A stretch of 64,000 nt of DNA from VRUE01 sp963725085 (lineage in GTDB: Bacteria; Actinomycetota; Thermoleophilia; Solirubrobacterales; 70-9). The translations under genes were made by a program, and so were the position numbers. The stretch spans positions 930,001 through 994,000 of the forward strand of contig CAVRXM010000005.1 of assembly GCA_963725085.1 (NCBI GenBank), written 5' to 3'. Shown here one piece after another: positions 17,638 to 25,784 of this stretch (position 1 is the first letter of the stretch; the number at the start of each line of letters is the position of its first letter). The notes under the pieces were generated by a model that saw only the letters and a list, made by a program, of their open reading frames with translations, did not search any database and was not told the DNA's origin.

Positions 17638-17687
17638 GACGTGCCGTGAGTTAGCCGCCCATATGGGCGGCTAACTCACGGCACGTC
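17638..17687. repeat. Perfect 50-bp palindrome between guaA and a membrane-protein gene
   Basis: Two 25-bp arms with no loop, centred between 17662 and 17663 on CATATG. Arms read outward through GGGCGGCTAACTCACGGCACGTC. The pairing almost continues by six more base pairs (CCATCG/CGATGG) if two G are bulged. It follows the guaA stop by 14 bases, so it may end the guaA transcript, although there is no T-tract. A palindrome this perfect may also mark a protein site or an assembly fold-back. Confidence 0.9.
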
Positions 17688-17701
17688 GATGGCCGGATCG
17701 G

Positions 17702-19321
17702 CTACTCCCACTCGATCGTCGCCGGCGGCTTCGAGGAGATGTCGAGGGCGACGCGGTTGACGCCGGCGATCTCGTTGATGATCCGGTTCGAGACGCGCTC
17801 CAGCAGGTCGTAAGGCAGGCGCGCCCAATCGGCGGTCATCGCGTCGTCGGAGGTCACCGCCCGGATCACGATCGGGTAGGCGTAGGTGCGCCCGTCGCCC
17901 TGGACCCCGACCGAGCGGACGACCGGCAGCACGCAGAACGACTGCCAGAGCTGGCGATAGAGCTCGGCGGCGCGGATCTCCTCCTGGAGGATCGCGTCGG
18001 CGCCGCGCAGGATGTCGAGGCGTTCCTTCGTCACCTCGCCGCCGACGATCCGGATCGCCAGCCCGGGCCCGGGGAAGGGCTGGCGCCAGACCAGCCGCTC
18101 GGGGAGGCCGAGCTCGGCGCCGACGGCCCGGACCTCGTCCTTGAACAGCATCCGCAGCGGCTCGACCAGCTCGAACTCGAGGTCGTCGGGGAGCCCGCCG
18201 ACGTTGTGGTGGGACTTGATCGTCGCCGCGTTGTCGCTGCCGCCCGACTCGATCACGTCCGAGTAGAGGGTCCCCTGGACCAGGTAGCGCGCGTCCTCGA
18301 GCTTCGCCGCCTCCTTCTCGAAGACCCGGATGAACTCCTCGCCGATGATCTTCCGCTTCCGCTCGGGCTCCTCGACGCCGGCCAGCCGGCTCAGGAACCG
18401 CTCCTCGGCGTCGACGTGGACGAGCGGGATGCCGAACCGCTCGAACGCCTCGACCACCTGCTCGGCCTCGTTCAGCCGCATCAGCCCATGGTCGACGAAG
18501 ACGCAGGTCAGCTGCTCCCCCACGGCGCGGTGGACGAGCAGCGCCGCGACCGAGGAGTCCACCCCGCCGGAGAGGCCGCAGATCACCCGGCCGTCGCCGA
18601 CCTGGGCCCCGACCCTCGCGACCTGTTCGGCGATCACCGATTGCGGCGACCACTGGTCCACGCAGCCGGCGATCTCGCGCAGGAACCGGGTCAGGATCTC
18701 GGTCCCGTAGGGAGTGTGGACGACCTCGGGGTGGAACTGGATCCCGTAGAGGCCGCGGTCGGGCGCCTCGCAGGCGGCAACCGGCGAGCCCGGGGTCGAG
18801 GCCAGCGCCTCGAACCCCGCGGGCGGCTCGAAGACCGCGTCGCGGTGGCTCATCCAGCAGCTCTGCGTCTCGGGCAGGCCGGCGAGGAGCGTGCCGCCGT
18901 GGTCGCGCAGGGTCAGCTCGGTGCGCCCGAACTCTCCCGCTTCGGCCCCCTCGACCCTGCCGCCGAGGCTCTGGACCATCACCTGCATCCCGTAACAGAT
19001 CCCCAGCATCGGGATCCCGAGCTCGAGCAGCTCGGTCGGGAACGCCGGCGCGCCCGGCTCATACACCGAGGCCGGCCCGCCGGAGAGGATCAGGGCCCTG
19101 GGCCGGCGCTCGCGAATCGATTCGGCGGAGACAGTCGCGGGAAGCATCTCGGCGAACACTCCGCATTCTCGGATCCGCCTTGCGATCAGCTGCGAGTACT
19201 GGCCCCCGAAATCCAGCACGAGCACCTCCTCGAGGGCAGGTTCCGGCCGTGTGCTCCGCTCCGCGTCCGCCACGGCCGGGTTGTCCGAGCCCTGCTCACT
19301 GGTCGCGGCTACCTCGCTCAC
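17702..19321 (-). CDS. guaA: GMP synthase (glutamine-hydrolysing)
   Basis: 539 residues. The class I amidotransferase domain has VLDFGGQYSQLIARRIRE and the nucleophile in MLGICYGMQ. The ATP pyrophosphatase P-loop is GLSGGVDSSVAALLVH, and the C-terminus ends DISSKPPATIEWE. It makes GMP from XMP and glutamine. A 28-residue low-complexity leader precedes the usual start. It is 97 bases downstream of guaB3, so IMP-to-GMP conversion genes are neighbours, and is followed by the palindrome. Confidence 0.98.
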   Translation of the reverse strand: MSEVAATSEQGSDNPAVADAERSTRPEPALEEVLVLDFGGQYSQLIARRIRECGVFAEMLPATVSAESIRERRPRALILSGGPASVYEPGAPAFPTELLELGIPMLGICYGMQVMVQSLGGRVEGAEAGEFGRTELTLRDHGGTLLAGLPETQSCWMSHRDAVFEPPAGFEALASTPGSPVAACEAPDRGLYGIQFHPEVVHTPYGTEILTRFLREIAGCVDQWSPQSVIAEQVARVGAQVGDGRVICGLSGGVDSSVAALLVHRAVGEQLTCVFVDHGLMRLNEAEQVVEAFERFGIPLVHVDAEERFLSRLAGVEEPERKRKIIGEEFIRVFEKEAAKLEDARYLVQGTLYSDVIESGGSDNAATIKSHHNVGGLPDDLEFELVEPLRMLFKDEVRAVGAELGLPERLVWRQPFPGPGLAIRIVGGEVTKERLDILRGADAILQEEIRAAELYRQLWQSFCVLPVVRSVGVQGDGRTYAYPIVIRAVTSDDAMTADWARLPYDLLERVSNRIINEIAGVNRVALDISSKPPATIEWE

Positions 19322-19418
19322 GCGAACACCGTCAGATTTCGATTCGCGTTCGCTCGTGCATTCACCTTCAGCGGTCCTTCATCCGCTTGTCCGGCGACAG
19401 GACCCGCCGGCCATCCCG

Positions 19419-20624
19419 TCAGTCATCCGATACAGCGACCCCCGCTGACACGGCGGCGCGGCCGTTGGAACCCATTCCGACCGACTGCTCGTTCTGGAGC
19501 TTCTTGCCCTCGCTCTGCAGCGCCGGGGCGACCATCACCTCGGCCCTCTGGAAGGAGCGGATGTCCTCATAGCCGGTGGTGGCCATCGAGGTTTTCAGGG
19601 CCCCCATCAGGTTGAAGGTGCCGTCGTTCTCCTGGGCCGGGCCGAGGAGGATCTCCTCCATCGTCCCGTCCTGCTTGGTCGAGACCCGAGTGCCGCGCGG
19701 CAGCGAGGGGTGGAAGGTCGCCATCCCCCAGTGGAACCCCCGACCCGGCGCCTCCTTCGCCCGGGCCAGCGGCGAGCCGACCATCACGGCGTCGGCGCCG
19801 ACGGCGATCGCCTTCGAGACGTCGCCACCGGTCCGCATGCCGCCGTCGGCGATCACGTTCACGTACTCACCGGTCTCCAGCATGTGCTGGGCGCGTGCGG
19901 CGGCGACATCGGCGATCGCGGTCGCCTGCGGGACCCCGATCCCGAGCACGCCGCGGGTCGTGCAGGCCGCGCCGGGCCCGACGCCCACCAGCACGCCGAC
20001 CGCCCCGGTCCGCATCAGGTGGAGGCCGGTGGAGTAGGACGCGCAGCCGCCGACTACGGTCGGCACCGGCACTTCGGCGATGAACTCCTTCAGGTTCAGA
20101 GCCTCGACCGTGGTCGAGACGTGTTCGGCCGAGATCACCGTGCCCTGGATGACGAGGATGTCGATCCCGGCCTCGACCGCGATCTCGTAGTGCTCGCGCA
20201 CCCGCTGCGGGGTGAGGGAGCCGCAGGCCACCGCGCCTCGCTCCTTGATCTCGGCTATCCGCTGCCCGATCAGCTCCGGCTTGATCGGCTCCGAGTAGAT
20301 CTCCTGCATCGTCCGCGTCGCCAGGTGCTTGGGGGCGGCGGCGATCTTCTCCAGCTGCTCCTCGGCGTTCTCGAAGCGGGTCCAGATCCCCTCGAGGTTG
20401 AGCACGCCGAGCCCGCCGATCTGGTTGACGAGGGCTGCGGTGTCGGGGCTGACCACCCCGTCCATGGCCGAGGCGACGAGCGGAAGCTCGAATCGATAGG
20501 GGCCAAGCGTCCAGCTGATGTCAATGTCGTCGGGATCGCGGGTGCGGCGCGACGGAACGATCGCGATGTCGTCGAATCCGTAGGCGCGCCTCCCCTTCTT
20601 GCCTCGACCGATGTCGATCTCCAA
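19419..20624 (-). CDS. guaB3: GuaB3-type IMP dehydrogenase family protein
   Basis: 401 residues, shorter than classic GuaB because no CBS pair is inserted. Start TTG at 20624 with CTGGAGGACC upstream. Conserved blocks include DIDISWTLGPYRFELPLVASAMDG, GVGPGAACTTRGVLGIGVPQ with the active-site Cys, and IADGGMRTGGDV. Actinobacterial GuaB3 proteins have this form; whether they oxidise IMP or perform GMP reduction is debated in some lineages. A candidate promoter TAGTCT lies about 37 bases upstream, at 20661-20666. It is followed by guaA. Confidence 0.93.
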   Translation of the reverse strand: MEIDIGRGKKGRRAYGFDDIAIVPSRRTRDPDDIDISWTLGPYRFELPLVASAMDGVVSPDTAALVNQIGGLGVLNLEGIWTRFENAEEQLEKIAAAPKHLATRTMQEIYSEPIKPELIGQRIAEIKERGAVACGSLTPQRVREHYEIAVEAGIDILVIQGTVISAEHVSTTVEALNLKEFIAEVPVPTVVGGCASYSTGLHLMRTGAVGVLVGVGPGAACTTRGVLGIGVPQATAIADVAAARAQHMLETGEYVNVIADGGMRTGGDVSKAIAVGADAVMVGSPLARAKEAPGRGFHWGMATFHPSLPRGTRVSTKQDGTMEEILLGPAQENDGTFNLMGALKTSMATTGYEDIRSFQRAEVMVAPALQSEGKKLQNEQSVGMGSNGRAAVSAGVAVSDD

Positions 20625-20663
20625 TTGGTCCTCCAGGGGGCGGGGTGGCGTTGAACAGCCAGA

Positions 20664-21620
20664 CTACACTTCCGCGTGGACCTCCAAGTCCTGGACCTCG
20701 ACCTGGTCGAGGAGGCGCTCGACCTGGTTTCGATCGACCACCCCGGCGCCGAAATGCTGCGTCGACTCGGCCCCGCAGGCGACCGCGTAGGCGAGGCACT
20801 CGCGGGGCTCCATCCCGTCGTAGCGGGCGGCGATGAAGCCGGCAAGGTAGGCGTCCCCCGAGCCGACGGTGGAGACCGGGTCCAGGGGCCGCGTCCTCGC
20901 CTCGAGGAAGGTCCGCTCGGCTCCGGCGCCGACGACCGCGATGCAGCCGTCGGGCCTCGTGATCGCGGCTTCGCCGGCCCCGAGTCGGAGCAATTCGGCC
21001 AGCCCGTTGACGACGTCGTCGCGGCCCGAGAACTCCTGGCCGACGAGCTCCTCGGCCTCGGTTTCGTTCGGCGTCACAAGTGAGGCGCCGGCCCGGATCC
21101 CGGCCAGCATCGGCTCGCCGTCGGCGTCGAGGATCACCTCGACGTCGCGCTGGCGGAGCTCCTCGACGAGGCGCGCGTAGAGGTCCTCGGGGGCGCCCGG
21201 GGGAAGCGAGCCGGCGAGGACGCAGAGCTTGGCGCCGCCGGCGAGGTAGGCGAGGCGCTCGACGAAGCGCTCGACCTCCTCGGGGCTGACGGCCGGCCCG
21301 CGCTCGTTGATCTCGGTCTGTTCGCCCGATGTCGGGTCGATCACCGCGAGGTTGATCCGGGTTTCGCCGGCGATCGTCATGAAGTCGGTGAGGACGGCCT
21401 CTTTGCGGAGCTGCTCGAGCACCCGATTCCCGGTCGGCCCGCCGGCGAACCCGGTCGCGATCACCGGCCGGCCGAGCAGGCCGATCGCGCGGGCGACGTT
21501 GACGCCCTTACCGCCGGCGACGGTGCGGCTCTCGACCGCCCGGTGGCGGTGGCCGAGACGGAAGTTCGGGACAGCGACCGTCCTGTCGATCGCGGCGTTG
21601 AGGGTGACCGTGAGGATCAT
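20664..21620 (-). CDS. PfkB-family sugar-phosphate kinase (1-phosphofructokinase-like)
   Basis: 318 residues. It starts MILTVTLNAAIDRTVAVPNF, the typical opening of 1-phosphofructokinase and tagatose-6-phosphate kinase, and has VAGGKGVNVARAI and the catalytic GSGDAYLAGFIA near the C-terminus. Start ATG overlaps the stop of the D-Ala-D-Ala carboxypeptidase (ATGA), so it is translationally coupled to cell-wall genes. Substrate (fructose-1-P, fructose-6-P or tagatose-6-P) cannot be settled. No fructose PTS genes are nearby, so a catabolic role is not supported by context. The gene is 39 bases upstream of guaB3. Confidence 0.85.
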   Translation of the reverse strand: MILTVTLNAAIDRTVAVPNFRLGHRHRAVESRTVAGGKGVNVARAIGLLGRPVIATGFAGGPTGNRVLEQLRKEAVLTDFMTIAGETRINLAVIDPTSGEQTEINERGPAVSPEEVERFVERLAYLAGGAKLCVLAGSLPPGAPEDLYARLVEELRQRDVEVILDADGEPMLAGIRAGASLVTPNETEAEELVGQEFSGRDDVVNGLAELLRLGAGEAAITRPDGCIAVVGAGAERTFLEARTRPLDPVSTVGSGDAYLAGFIAARYDGMEPRECLAYAVACGAESTQHFGAGVVDRNQVERLLDQVEVQDLEVHAEV

Positions 21621-22804
21621 CGGGTGCGGGTGCGGCGCCGGAGAATCACAGCTGCGACCAGTATCCCCGACAGCGCCAGCGCAAGCCAGATGGCGTAGTC
21701 GGCGATGAAGCTGCGCGCCTTGTCGACGACGCTCGCCTCCTCGACGGCTTGGGCGGCGCGCAGCGGGACCGTCGCGACCCGTCTCCCGCCGACGCTCACG
21801 GTCGCCGAGCCGAGCGCCGCGCCGCGCCTGATCGGGCCCTCGACCTCCTGCGGCGCCCGCACCGAGACCGTCGCCCGCTGGCCGCGTCGGACGCCGACCA
21901 TGACCGTCCGCGAGGCCCGCAGCGCCAGCGCCCCGTCCTCGTAGCGGATGTCGGCGCGCTTGAGTACCTGGCCGGCGCGCACCGGGTGCCGCCGGTGGTA
22001 AAGCGAGAACCCGTAATCGAGCAGCCGCTGCGTGTCGACGTCGCGTCCGGACTCGGTCCAGACGCCGACCACCGCCGAGATCAGCTCGACGCCCTTGCGC
22101 CTGCCGGCGCCGACGAGGACGTACTGGGCGGCGAAGGTGTGCCCGGTCTTGATCCCGTTCGCCCACGGCACCTCGAGCAGGAAGTCATCGATGGTTTCGA
22201 TCCTGCGCTCGGGGTGGACGCTGTGGAGAACGACCGAGCGCGAGTTGGCGATCTTCGCGAAGGCGCGGTTCTCGAGCAGCCGGCGGCCGAGTGCGGTCAG
22301 GTCGTAGGCGCTCGAGTGGTTGCCCTTCTCGTCGAGCCCGACAGGGTTGGCGTAATGGGTGTCGGAGAGGCCGAGCGCTGCAGCGTGGCGGTTCATCGCG
22401 CGGACGAAGCGGGCGTCTGACCCGGCGGCGGCGACCGCGAGGTTGTGGGCGGCGTCGTTGCCGCTGCGCAGGATCAGCCCGTAGAGCAGGTCGCGGACGC
22501 TGATCCGCTGCCCGGTGCGGAGGCCGAGGAGGGACTCGCCGTAGATCGGGTGGTAGGGAACGGCGCGCACGACCTTGTCGAGCGGCATGTCGTGGAGGGC
22601 GACGTAGGCGGTCATCATCTTCGTCGTGCTCGCGATCGGGAGCGGACGATGGGCGGCGTGGGAGGCGAGCACGGCGCCGGTGTCGGCGTCGATCAGGGCC
22701 CAGGCGCGCGCTTCGAATTGCGGCCCAGCCGCTGTGGCTGCGGGCCCCGCCGCCGCGGTCAGCAGGACCGCCAGCAGCAACGCCCTGACCGCGATGCGGC
22801 TCAC
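21617..22804 (-). CDS. D-alanyl-D-alanine carboxypeptidase (S11, low-molecular-mass PBP)
   Basis: 395 residues. Signal peptide at the N-terminus (ALLLAVLLTAAAGPAATAAG), then the full penicillin-binding set: STTKMM (nucleophile serine and lysine), SGN and KTG (in NGIKTGHT). After a beta-rich C-terminal domain the last 40 residues contain one membrane helix and end basic (RRRTRTR), so it is tail-anchored outside the membrane. It trims pentapeptides of peptidoglycan. Start GTG 22804 overlaps the LysM gene's TGA (GTGA); its own TGA overlaps the PfkB start, making a tight three-gene operon. Confidence 0.95.
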   Translation of the reverse strand: MSRIAVRALLLAVLLTAAAGPAATAAGPQFEARAWALIDADTGAVLASHAAHRPLPIASTTKMMTAYVALHDMPLDKVVRAVPYHPIYGESLLGLRTGQRISVRDLLYGLILRSGNDAAHNLAVAAAGSDARFVRAMNRHAAALGLSDTHYANPVGLDEKGNHSSAYDLTALGRRLLENRAFAKIANSRSVVLHSVHPERRIETIDDFLLEVPWANGIKTGHTFAAQYVLVGAGRRKGVELISAVVGVWTESGRDVDTQRLLDYGFSLYHRRHPVRAGQVLKRADIRYEDGALALRASRTVMVGVRRGQRATVSVRAPQEVEGPIRRGAALGSATVSVGGRRVATVPLRAAQAVEEASVVDKARSFIADYAIWLALALSGILVAAVILRRRTRTR

Positions 22805-23121
22805 CGCAGCTTGAGCTTTTCGCCGGAAATCAGTATCTGCGGGTCGACGCCCGGATTCAGTTCCAGGATCTTGGAGACCGGGACGCCGGTCTCGTGGGCG
22901 ATCGAGGTCAGCGTGTCGCCGTTCTGCACGACGTAGGCGCTGTGGAAGCTGCCCTTGCTGCCCTTCTTACCCTGCAAGACCTGGCCCTTCGCGGCCGGCT
23001 TCCCCCCCGAGTCGCCGCTGTCGCTGAGGGTCGTGGCGACCACGAACAGCAGCACGGCGACGCCGCAGACCAGCGCGGTCACCGCAACGACTCGAGCGGG
23101 TACTGAGGAGCGCTTGCTCAT
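22801..23121 (-). CDS. LysM-domain membrane-anchored protein
   Basis: 106 residues: a positively charged N-terminus, one membrane helix (~11-30), a glycine/lysine linker, and a C-terminal LysM motif (YVVQNGDTLTSIAHETGVPV ... INPGVDP-type, ending SGEKLKLR). LysM binds peptidoglycan N-acetylglucosamine. With one domain and no catalytic partner it is probably an anchor. It overlaps the start of the carboxypeptidase, which may share its substrate. Confidence 0.9.
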   Translation of the reverse strand: MSKRSSVPARVVAVTALVCGVAVLLFVVATTLSDSGDSGGKPAAKGQVLQGKKGSKGSFHSAYVVQNGDTLTSIAHETGVPVSKILELNPGVDPQILISGEKLKLR

Positions 23122-23177
23122 TCTGAGAGGCCGGAATCCTGATCGGGCAGGGGATCGTATAGCCGCTGGACGCCGAT

Positions 23178-24062
23178 TCAGCTGGTCGAAACTTCCCAGA
23201 CGGTTCCGCGCAGGCGCTCCGCCGCCGCGCCCGGATCGGCATCGGCGGCGATGCTGCGCGAGGCGGAGACGAGCCCTGCCGCGGGCCCCGGGGCGAATGC
23301 CGCTCCGAGCAGCTCAGGCCTGCCTCCCTGGGCTCCGACTCCCGGCAGCAGGAAGACGGCACGGGGCATCAGCTCCCTGAGGCGGGCGATGTGGCCGGGC
23401 TCGGTGGCGCCGACTACGGCGCCCATGCCGCTGAGGCCGCCGCTCCCGGCGAGCCGCTCCGAGAGCCGGTCGACGAGCTCCGCGAGACGCTCGTGCAGAG
23501 GAGCCTCCGGGGCGGGAAGGTCCTCGAGGTCGGCTGCGCCGGGGTTGCTGGTGCGGACGAGGGCGAATACTCCCGCCCCCGCCGCCTCGGCTGCCGCGAC
23601 GAACGGCTCCAGCGCGTCAAGGCCGAGCAGCGGGTTGACAGTGAAGGCGTCGACACCGAGACCGGGGACCGGCCCCCAGGGGGTGGAGGTCTCACCGACC
23701 AGCGCCTGCGCGTAAGCAGCGGCGGTGACCGGGACGTCACCGCGCTTGCCGTCGGCGATGACGAGGAGGCCGGCCGCCCGCGCCGCCTCGCAGACCTCGG
23801 ACAGGGCCGACCAGCCCGGCGCTCCGAGGCGCTCGAAGCAGGCGAGCTGGGGCTTTGCCGCGACGCAGGCGGCGCCCGCTCGCTCGATCAGCGCCCGGCA
23901 GTGGGCCGCGACAGCCGCCGCGGCACTCTCGGCGGCGCCTGTGCCCCGATCGCCACCGGCCTCGCCGGAGCCGACCTTGGCCGGGTCCGGATCGAGGCCG
24001 AGGCAGATCTGGCTGCGGCGCTCTTCGACGAGCGCCGCCAGCCGATCCGCGAATGGGCTCAG
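23178..24062 (-). CDS. pyrF: Orotidine 5'-phosphate decarboxylase (type 2), start codon probably CTG
   Basis: 294 residues. The frame is continuous from 24062 to TGA 23178 with no stop: SPFADRLAALVEERRSQICLGLDPDP at the start, DGKRGDVPVTAAAYAQAL with catalytic Lys and Asp pair, and VGATEPGHIARLREL near the end. This is the family-2 OMP decarboxylase, last step of UMP synthesis. No ATG, GTG or TTG lies between the in-frame TGA upstream and residue 2, leaving CTG 24060-24062 as the start, directly after the HU gene (8 bases). A sequencing error at this base is the alternative. The homology begins exactly there, since PyrF orthologues start in the same way (MxFADRL). Confidence 0.92.
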   Translation of the reverse strand: MSPFADRLAALVEERRSQICLGLDPDPAKVGSGEAGGDRGTGAAESAAAAVAAHCRALIERAGAACVAAKPQLACFERLGAPGWSALSEVCEAARAAGLLVIADGKRGDVPVTAAAYAQALVGETSTPWGPVPGLGVDAFTVNPLLGLDALEPFVAAAEAAGAGVFALVRTSNPGAADLEDLPAPEAPLHERLAELVDRLSERLAGSGGLSGMGAVVGATEPGHIARLRELMPRAVFLLPGVGAQGGRPELLGAAFAPGPAAGLVSASRSIAADADPGAAAERLRGTVWEVSTS

Positions 24063-24069
24063 GGCCGCT

Positions 24070-24348
24070 TCAGCCCTTGACTTTGGACTTCAGCGCCGAG
24101 CCGGCGGAGAAGCGCGGAACTTTGCCCCCCGGGATCGTGATCCTTTCGCCGGTGCGCGGGTTGACGCCCTGCCTGGGGCCGCGCTCGGCAACGTGGAACT
24201 TGCCGAACCCGGTGAAGCTGACCTCACCCCCGTTGGCCAAAGTGTCGGTGATCGTGTCGAGCACCGCGTCGACCGCATCACCTGCGGCCTTCTTGCTGCC
24301 CACGCGCTCGTCCGCTGCCAGTCGGTCCAGAAACTCAGCCTTTGTCAC
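24070..24348 (-). CDS. hup: HU-family DNA-binding protein
   Basis: 92 residues, the usual length of HU. It starts at GTG 24348 with GGAGGAG 8 bases upstream. The DNA-binding arm consensus GKFHVAERGPRQGVNPRTGE followed by IPGGKVPRFSAGSALKSKVKG is intact. HU bends and condenses DNA. It has no C-terminal Lys/Ala tail as in mycobacterial HupB. It lies just upstream of pyrF, and a 6-bp inverted repeat (GCACTC/GAGTGC, 24395-24411) sits between it and tldE. Confidence 0.95.
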   Translation of the reverse strand: MTKAEFLDRLAADERVGSKKAAGDAVDAVLDTITDTLANGGEVSFTGFGKFHVAERGPRQGVNPRTGERITIPGGKVPRFSAGSALKSKVKG

Positions 24349-24422
24349 GTCAAAGCTCCTCCGTCGTCGTTGAGGTCGGCGGCAATCTAACAGCGCACTC
24401 GGCGTGAGTGCATGCCTCCGGT

Positions 24423-25784
24423 TCAGGAACCGCTGACGGCCATCTCGCCGATCAGCAGCGGCGGGGTGCTGACCGAGCCCCCGAACGGGACCCAACGGGA
24501 CTCGGCTCCGGCTCCGAGGACGGCCCGCAGCATCGAGACGAGGTCGCTCGCAATCGTGAACTCTCGCAGCGGCTCCGCCAGGGCGCCGTCCCTGATCGCC
24601 CGGCCCGAGGCGCCGACCGAGAAGACGCCGCTGACGGGGTTGACGCCGGAGTGCAGCCCGGCGACGTCGCTGACCCAGACCCCGCCCTCGGCGTCGGCGA
24701 GCAGCTCGGCGAAGCCCGCCTGCCCCGGTGCGACGACGAGGTTGGAGGCGGAGACCGAAGGCTGCGAGCGGTAGCCGGCGCGCCCGGCGCTCGCGGTCGA
24801 ATCGGCATCGCCGCGCCGGGCGGTGTAGGTGTCGTAGAGATAGGTCCGGAGGCGGCCGCCCTCGATCAGCGCAGTCCGGCGCCGGGGCAGCCCCTCTCCG
24901 TCGATCGGGGAGGTGGCGAACCCGGCCGGGTCGAGCCCGTCGTCGTGGAGGACGAAGGCCTCGCCGGCGACCTCCTCCCCCACCCTGCCGGCAAGCGGCG
25001 AGCGGCCGCGCTGGACGGCGTCGGCGCCCAGGGTCGAGCCGAGCAGCCCGACGAAGGAGGCGGCGACCGTCGGGTCGAGGACGACCGGACATGAGCGCGA
25101 CTCGGGCTTCTCGGCGCCGATCATCGCCGTCGCCCGCTCGGCGCCCTCGCGACCGATCGCGGCGGGGTCGAGGCCGGCGGGGCCGCGGGCGAGGCCGAAC
25201 CCGAGCCCTGTCTCGCGGCCGTTCTCCCCCTCGGCGAGAGCCTGCAGGTAGGCATAGCAGCTCGAGGCCTCGAAGCCGCCGCCCGTTCCGGTTGAGGAGG
25301 AGATCGCGATCCGCTCGGTCGCGTCGGCGTAGACGGCCTGCTCGACGCCGACGACCCGCGCGTCTGCCTCGAGCGCCGCCCTCTCGACCTCGAGCGCGAG
25401 GTCGGCTGCCCGCTCGGTCGGCCACGCGGCTACCGAGGGATCGACGAGGCCCTCGATCGCGTCCGGATCCCCCGCGTCGCGCGGCGGCCCGGCGAACTCG
25501 TCCTCGTCGGCCGCTGCCGCTGCCTCGGCGGCGCGGGCGGCGATCGCCCTGATCCCGTCCTCGGAGAGGTCGGTGCCGTAGCCGTAGCCGACCCGTTGAC
25601 CGATCCAGGCACGGACCCCGACCCCGCGGCCGGTCGCGGCGGTCAGGCTTTCGACCTCCCCCCCGTGGACGCGAATCTCGCGCGAGGACTCCTCCGACGC
25701 GTATGCCTCGGCGTCGTCCGCCCCGGCGGCGAGCGCCTCCTCCACGGCGCGGGCGGCGATCGCCGCTGGATCCTCGGCGCTCAT
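24423..25784 (-). CDS. tldE: TldE/PmbA-family protease subunit
   Basis: 453 residues. Protein starts MSAEDPAAIAARAVEEALAAG, with GGEVESLTAATGRGVGVRAW and a C-terminal region SDVAGLHSGVNPVSGVFSVG typical of the non-catalytic TldE half. It forms a heterodimeric metallopeptidase with TldD. Its ATG overlaps the tldD stop (ATGA). The pair unfolds and cleaves unstructured peptides; in other bacteria it matures microcin B17 and removes CcdA. No RiPP precursor or modification gene lies next to it here. Confidence 0.92.
   Translation of the reverse strand: MSAEDPAAIAARAVEEALAAGADDAEAYASEESSREIRVHGGEVESLTAATGRGVGVRAWIGQRVGYGYGTDLSEDGIRAIAARAAEAAAAADEDEFAGPPRDAGDPDAIEGLVDPSVAAWPTERAADLALEVERAALEADARVVGVEQAVYADATERIAISSSTGTGGGFEASSCYAYLQALAEGENGRETGLGFGLARGPAGLDPAAIGREGAERATAMIGAEKPESRSCPVVLDPTVAASFVGLLGSTLGADAVQRGRSPLAGRVGEEVAGEAFVLHDDGLDPAGFATSPIDGEGLPRRRTALIEGGRLRTYLYDTYTARRGDADSTASAGRAGYRSQPSVSASNLVVAPGQAGFAELLADAEGGVWVSDVAGLHSGVNPVSGVFSVGASGRAIRDGALAEPLREFTIASDLVSMLRAVLGAGAESRWVPFGGSVSTPPLLIGEMAVSGS

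Noticed and set aside
24349..25425. Long N-terminal extension of the HU gene
   Set aside because: The extra frame runs antisense-like through tldE with Arg-rich low-complexity sequence; GTG 24348 with a GGAGGAG site is the proper start.
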